Positions 59,803-64,000 of a stretch of 64,000 nucleotides of DNA are shown here, in pieces. Every line of letters begins with the position of its first letter. Position 1 is the first letter of the stretch. This DNA comes from Mycolicibacterium hodleri (GTDB taxonomy: Bacteria > Actinomycetota > Actinomycetes > Mycobacteriales > Mycobacteriaceae): the NCBI RefSeq assembly GCF_006439015.1, contig NZ_RCZG01000010.1, positions 143,831-207,830 of the forward strand, read 5' to 3'. The notes under the pieces are model-generated. The model was not told the DNA's origin and did no database searches. It saw only the letters and a list, made by a program, of their open reading frames with translations. The translations under genes and the position numbers were made by a program.

Positions 59803-60333
59803 ATGGCCAATCCGTCCCGCCCGATGAACCCCAAACAGATCGAAACACTGAACTCCGCAGGTGTCGGCACCGCAATCAAGTGGATGTCGAAGGCGCAGAC
59901 CTGGATCTTCAAGAAGTCCGGCGGAAAGCTCGGGAACAAGTTCCTCAAGGGCACCGAAGTCGGGATCCTGACAACGATCGGTCGTAAGTCGGGCGAGGCG
60001 CGGGACAGTCCCCTGCTGTTCTTGCAGGAGGGCCAGCGCATCGTTCTGGTGGCCTGCCAAGGTGGCCGGGCTACCAACCCGATGTGGTACCTGAACCTCG
60101 CGGCCAACCCGAGTGTCACCTTTCAGACCAGGGCCGGCCTGCTCAAGCTCACCGCCCGCGAGGCCACCGACGCCGAGCGTGACAAGTACTGGCCCAAGCT
60201 CGACGCGATGTACCCCGACTTCGTCAACTACCGCTCCTACACCGACCGCAAGATTCCGATCATCATCTGCGACCCGGAACAGCACCTCAAACCGAACGTG
60301 CGGACCGGTTCGCTGAGCCGGCACACGACATAA
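59803..60333 (+). CDS. ddn: F420-dependent nitroreductase-family protein Ddn
   Basis: Deazaflavin-dependent nitroreductase family, 176 residues (Rv3547 type). The core GRKSGEARDSPLLFL and GGRATNPMWYLNLAANP motifs bind F420 and quinone-type substrates. It has an N-terminal amphipathic region (about residues 20-40) like other membrane-associated members. The ATG (MANPSRPMNPKQI) lies 13 bp after the preceding gene. Its placement after fadA5 fits a redox role during growth on sterol. Confidence 0.9.
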   Translation: MANPSRPMNPKQIETLNSAGVGTAIKWMSKAQTWIFKKSGGKLGNKFLKGTEVGILTTIGRKSGEARDSPLLFLQEGQRIVLVACQGGRATNPMWYLNLAANPSVTFQTRAGLLKLTAREATDAERDKYWPKLDAMYPDFVNYRSYTDRKIPIIICDPEQHLKPNVRTGSLSRHTT

Positions 60334-60795
60334 ATGCTCTCGCACCTTCAGCCCGACGAGAACGGCTGAGGAGAGCCGGCCGGCCCGTCACCGGCTGAGG
60401 CCAGACCTGCCTCGAGCACCCCACCGTCGGGAGCTGATTCCGGACGTCGAGGCTGTGGACGGTTACGGGCGAGTTCGCCGCGCCTACTTCACGAATCACA
60501 TGCCCCTCGGCCGAAGGGTAGTTGCACGCGGCATAGCGGGCACGAGCACAAGACCGGTAGTTCGCTGTAGTCGCAGCTTCCGGTCGAAAATCCCGACTTC
60601 AAACGTTTCATCAACGTTTGGGCCGTTGACACTTCAGCGTCTTCTCGCTGCTTAGAACAAGTTTACGAGCAATCTGTTGTGGCGCCGGACGCCTCCAGCT
60701 ACAGTCTGGCAAGCACTCCATAACGGACTGGCTTTGATACTGCGTATACAGCAAACTCCGCCCTCGGCGGACTTGCATCAAAATCGGGGGGGCCC
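60334..60795. other. 462-bp intergenic region before the large surface protein gene
   Basis: No gene is supported here. It holds a perfect 8-bp inverted repeat (60600-60620) followed within 6 bp by TTGACA, which could be a -35 element for the downstream gene. No convincing -10 at 16-18 bp spacing is visible, and no KstR box. Base composition is less GC-rich towards the right. Confidence 0.6.
60600..60620. promoter_or_regulatory. Inverted repeat, candidate operator
   Basis: CAAACGTT and AACGTTTG are perfect 8-bp inverted arms separated by TCATC. TTGACA starts 6 bp downstream, so a repressor bound here would cover a promoter for the gene starting at 60796. A weak RNA hairpin is the alternative. 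Confidence 0.5.
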
Positions 60796-63700
60796 GTGAA
60801 GTCAACGAAGTCGTGCCATTGGCGCCGCAAGGCCGCCACTCGAGATGACCTCACCGCGCTGTCCGACTCTGAGCGGGCACACTGGCCAGAATCACGTTCG
60901 GCCAGTGCGCGGCCGGCTGTCTACTCGAAACACATCGGGCGCGTGGGCGCCTTGGCGGTTGCCCTCGGTGTCGGCGGCGCGATCGTCAGCGCGCCGGGAC
61001 TGGCCTGGGCCGATGAATCGTCGACATCCACTTCTTCAGCATCGACCGATTCATCGACGCCGGAATCGGCGGCGACAGGCTCATCATCGGCCAAGCCACG
61101 ATCGACGACTCCCTCCAAACACTCCATCAATGCCAAATCAGATGGCCCCGACAGCCGATCGAGCGCATCGGCTTCACCATCGAACGCCGCGACGAACGCC
61201 GATGCGGGTGTGATCGCGCGCACGAACCAGACTGCGCGCAAGAACTCGAGCGCTGAGAGAACATCGGCCAAGACCAACGGCCGTCGGACCGACCACCAAG
61301 AATCGGACGAGTCCAGTCAGGAAGACTCGACCGATGCTGGGATCAGCGAGGCCACCGGAGAGGCGGTCCAAGGTCCTGCCGATGTGCCGGCCGCGTCGGA
61401 GACCACATCGACCAGCGCCCCGTCAGCGGCCACCCCGGCCGCCGACAAATCTCGTTCATCTGGCTCGGCACGAAGGGCGACGACGCCGAGAGTCTTGCTG
61501 AACACCAGCACTACCCCCTCGCCCGTTGCAGTGGAAGCGCAATCACGCTCCGGACTCCCCGATCTCAGACCGACCGGCAACGAGGCCAAACCCGCCACAC
61601 CGGTCACGTCTGCCGCGGTTGCACCCGAATTACCAGCCGTCGCAAGGGACTTCGAGACTTCGGCCACGGGTAACGGCGGCTCGAGCCAAGTGGTCCAGAT
61701 TTCTCCCACCGCGCTACCCGACGTGCCGGCGCCCGGCCCGGGCGATCCATCGACGTCACCGCTGCTGTTGGCGATGACGGCGTGGAATCGTCGAGAGGCC
61801 AGGACGCGCTCGATCGGTCACAACCCGGTAGTCGCTACTCTGCAGTCGAGCGGGGCGAGTCCAACACCAGATTCAGAGTCGACTCTGGCCGAAGTGGCGC
61901 AAGCCGCGGTACCCCCTCCGCAGGTCGATGCGGGCACAGCCGAGGACCAGGTGGGATTGTTCGCGCAAGCAGCGGCGGTAGAGGCGCCGACGACGACGTC
62001 GGTCTTCTTCGAATCCAGCCCGAGAATTGGTGAGGCGGGCGGTACCGTGATGGTACCCATCGGCCGCACGGGCGATTTGACGCGGACGACAACCATCGAG
62101 TACGGAATTACCCCCGATACCGCAACCGCCGGAGTGGACTATATCGGCGGAAACGGAACGATAACGATGAACGTGGGAGTGGCCCGCGTTTTCATCCCCG
62201 TACAAATTGTCAACGATAACTTGCCAGAGTCGACCGAAACATTTGTGGTCTCAATCATCAACGTCGATAGTAGTTCGACGTTACTTTTTCCACGAACTGC
62301 GCGCATAGAAATATTGGATGACGAAAACCCTGTAATCGATCCCACGTCACCACCACTGGTATCAGATTATGATGTCACCCAAGAGGTCGTAGTCGCAAAT
62401 GGCCTAGGCCAACCGCTGTCCTTCGAATTTGCACCGCAAGACCCGTCACTACTCTATGTCGCTGACAAAACGGGCGCGATCAAGGTGTATAGCGTCAAGA
62501 CTGGTGCTCTGCAGTCGACGTTTGTCGATATAAGTTCCAAGGTAAACAGCAATTTAGATCGCGGACTATTGGACATTGCGTTGCATCCCGATTTCGGCCA
62601 ACCGGTTCTGGCAGGTCAGCCAGAGCACAACTATGTCTATGCGTTCTATGTCGTTGATCCCCCCGATACCGTAGGCAACCCCAACCCGAATGCCGGACCG
62701 GACGGCTCCGGAAATCGGTTTTCCTACCTCGTGCGCTTCACGGCCGACGCGGCCACCAACTACACCACGGCGGTTCCCGGCAGCGAAGTCATTCTGCTCG
62801 GCGGCATCGCCGTTGCAGGCGTTGACGGACTGCAACCACGGACGCTTCAGGACATTAGCGGAGCCGGAACCGTCGACAGTACTAGCGTCGTAGACCAGCC
62901 CGAGTCGGGGTTCAACGCCCAAACAGGGGAATACGAGGACAACTACCTCAAGGTCGATTCGCGGAGTCATGCCGGCGGATCGCTGGCCTTTGGCCCAGAT
63001 GGCGCTTTATACGTTTCGGTCGGGGATGGCACGTCCTTCGATTTGACCGACCCGCGCACTGTCAGCGTGCAGAACGTACACAGTCTGTCCGGCAAGATCC
63101 TGCGCATCGACCCAATAACCGGCTTGGGACTGCCAGACAACCCGTTTGTCGAGCCGGGCGACGATCTCAGCGCGAACAGTGCCAAGGTGTACCAATTGGG
63201 GCTACGAAATCCGTTTTCCATCGGGTTCGCCCAGGATGGGCGTCTCTTCATCACGAATACAGGTTGGTACAGTTGGGAGGAGATCGAGAGTGGATATGCT
63301 GGCGCGAATTTTGGTTGGCCATATTTCGAGGGCGGCGATAATGACGTTCTTCTACCGGCACCGGGATACGAGAACCTCCCCAGCGACCCCGCGCGTAACC
63401 TTCCCAGCGCCGCCGATTTCTATGCGGCCGTAGCGAGTGGCGCGATACCGGTAACAGCAGCCTATCGTGCGTTTTCTCACGACGAGGACGCGCCTGGTTT
63501 TCAGATCGGGGCCATTGTGGGCGTCAACGACGGCGAGGTGTTCGTCATTGACGGTAATGATCACAGCGATGTGAAGTTCCTGTACAAGACCCAAGATGTC
63601 CCCGTTGCCTTCAGCCAGGGACCCGACGGGTACATGTACGTTGCGAACCTCGCTGGAACCATCACCAGGCTGTTGATCGCGCCGAAGCCTGCACCCTCGG

Positions 63701-64000
63701 CTACGGTGTTGACGGCGCATGGGAGCGCAAGTGCCGCCAACGGCGTCTACACCTTGACCACCGCAGGCGGCGAGTACCAGACCGGCACGGCGATGTCGAC
63801 GGGGCGCATCGACGTGAGCAAGAACTTCACCATCGGCTTCGACGTCAATCTCGGCGCCAACGACGCCGGCGCCGACGGAGCGGCGATCGTCTTCCACAAC
63901 GACCCGCGTGGCGCCAACGCCATCGGAGACATCGGCGGAGGCTTCGCGGTCGGCGGCATCCAGAACGGGCTCGCCATCGAGCTCGACACCTACAACAACA
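60796..64000 (+). CDS. Large secreted Calx-beta/quinoprotein-like/lectin-like surface protein (3' truncated by window)
   Basis: Open frame of 1068 codons with no stop before the window ends. The GTG is the first start after an in-frame stop at 60721. A long signal peptide includes HIGRVGALAVALGVGGAI and ends near WA (residue 70). A Ser/Thr/Ala-rich, probably disordered region follows (about 71-395). A Calx-beta domain comes next (about 400-515: RIGEAGGTVMVPIGRTG, VDYIGGNGTITM, DNLPESTETFVVSI). A PQQ-type glucose/sorbosone dehydrogenase-like propeller spans about 525-955 (RGLLDIALHPDF, SLAFGPDGALYVSVGDG, YQLGLRNPFSIGF, GWPYFEGG). The last segment (from about 970) resembles an L-type lectin domain (DGAAIVFHNDPRG, GLAIELDTYNN). 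Likely cell-surface adhesion or sugar interaction. No operon partner is seen. Confidence 0.85.
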   Translation, partial: MKSTKSCHWRRKAATRDDLTALSDSERAHWPESRSASARPAVYSKHIGRVGALAVALGVGGAIVSAPGLAWADESSTSTSSASTDSSTPESAATGSSSAKPRSTTPSKHSINAKSDGPDSRSSASASPSNAATNADAGVIARTNQTARKNSSAERTSAKTNGRRTDHQESDESSQEDSTDAGISEATGEAVQGPADVPAASETTSTSAPSAATPAADKSRSSGSARRATTPRVLLNTSTTPSPVAVEAQSRSGLPDLRPTGNEAKPATPVTSAAVAPELPAVARDFETSATGNGGSSQVVQISPTALPDVPAPGPGDPSTSPLLLAMTAWNRREARTRSIGHNPVVATLQSSGASPTPDSESTLAEVAQAAVPPPQVDAGTAEDQVGLFAQAAAVEAPTTTSVFFESSPRIGEAGGTVMVPIGRTGDLTRTTTIEYGITPDTATAGVDYIGGNGTITMNVGVARVFIPVQIVNDNLPESTETFVVSIINVDSSSTLLFPRTARIEILDDENPVIDPTSPPLVSDYDVTQEVVVANGLGQPLSFEFAPQDPSLLYVADKTGAIKVYSVKTGALQSTFVDISSKVNSNLDRGLLDIALHPDFGQPVLAGQPEHNYVYAFYVVDPPDTVGNPNPNAGPDGSGNRFSYLVRFTADAATNYTTAVPGSEVILLGGIAVAGVDGLQPRTLQDISGAGTVDSTSVVDQPESGFNAQTGEYEDNYLKVDSRSHAGGSLAFGPDGALYVSVGDGTSFDLTDPRTVSVQNVHSLSGKILRIDPITGLGLPDNPFVEPGDDLSANSAKVYQLGLRNPFSIGFAQDGRLFITNTGWYSWEEIESGYAGANFGWPYFEGGDNDVLLPAPGYENLPSDPARNLPSAADFYAAVASGAIPVTAAYRAFSHDEDAPGFQIGAIVGVNDGEVFVIDGNDHSDVKFLYKTQDVPVAFSQGPDGYMYVANLAGTITRLLIAPKPAPSATVLTAHGSASAANGVYTLTTAGGEYQTGTAMSTGRIDVSKNFTIGFDVNLGANDAGADGAAIVFHNDPRGANAIGDIGGGFAVGGIQNGLAIELDTYNN

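Noticed and set aside
58314..60119. 601-codon minus-strand ORF opposite fadA5, the NTF2-like gene and ddn
   Set aside because: The plus strand encodes three recognisable proteins over the same span. The antisense product is Arg/His/Asp-rich with no motif.

Overview
The window is high-GC actinobacterial DNA that reads as a fast-growing mycobacterium (Mycolicibacterium type). The evidence is a complete-looking mce4 sterol-import operon, many proteins that align along their length with the M. tuberculosis Rv3494c-Rv3547 cholesterol locus, and the mycobacterial KstR operator TnnAACnnGTTnnA. Eleven such operators were found by eye; ten match exactly and one has a single mismatch. No tRNA, rRNA, CRISPR array, integrase or IS element was recognised.

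Layout. 1-7925 (-): mce4 operon yrbE4A-yrbE4B-mce4A-B-C-D-E-F, with mce4F cut by the window edge. 8174-9299 (-): hsd4A and fdxD. 9433-13259 (+): fadE26-fadE27-fadD17. 13269-17264: accessory genes (AraC regulator, VOC protein, SDR, lipoprotein) and an NMO-type flavoprotein overlapping the end of fadD19. 17264-19786: divergent fadD19 (-) and echA19 (+) around one operator. 19887-27398 (-): a giant 2503-residue regulator in the slot where M. tuberculosis has the small Rv3517. 27499-33864: cyp142 and the Rv3519 homologue, the Rv3520c homologue, then the DUF35 protein-ltp4-ltp3. 33887-35561: two secreted proteins and a gamma-carbonic anhydrase. 35662-40323: kshA and the Rv3527 homologue (+), then the Rv3529c-Rv3531c homologues (-). 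40455-44403: IclR regulator, acetate/succinate-type permease and the helicase rqlH. 44669-50079: hsaF-G-E (-) divergent from kstD-chsH3 (+). 50216-52003 (-): a two-gene pair resembling type VII secretion substrates. 52073-58084 (-): ltp2-chsH1-chsH2-fadE29-fadE28 and cyp125. 58230-60333 (+): fadA5, a small NTF2/SnoaL-like gene and ddn. 60796 to the end (+): the 5' part of a very large secreted multidomain protein.

How it works together. Mce4/YrbE4 imports sterol. CYP125/CYP142 oxidise C26, and FadD19/FadD17 make CoA thioesters. FadE26-FadE27, EchA19, FadE28-FadE29, ChsH1-ChsH2, ChsH3, Ltp2 and FadA5 shorten the side chain. KstD and KshA open ring B, and HsaE-F-G finish the ring-A fragment to pyruvate and propionyl-CoA. 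KstR boxes lie in nearly every divergent promoter region, several within about 10 bp of a start codon.

Most unusual items: the giant SARP-cyclase-ATPase regulator whose C-terminal half is nine tandem NTF2-like modules; a 12-residue tandem-repeat insertion inside the IclR regulator; a short repeat that recurs exactly at gene junctions of the mce4 and chs operons; a type VII substrate-like pair where M. tuberculosis carries PPE63; and the large Calx-beta/quinoprotein-like/lectin-like surface protein at the right edge. Assignments by M. tuberculosis homologue come from recall of those sequences, not from a search.
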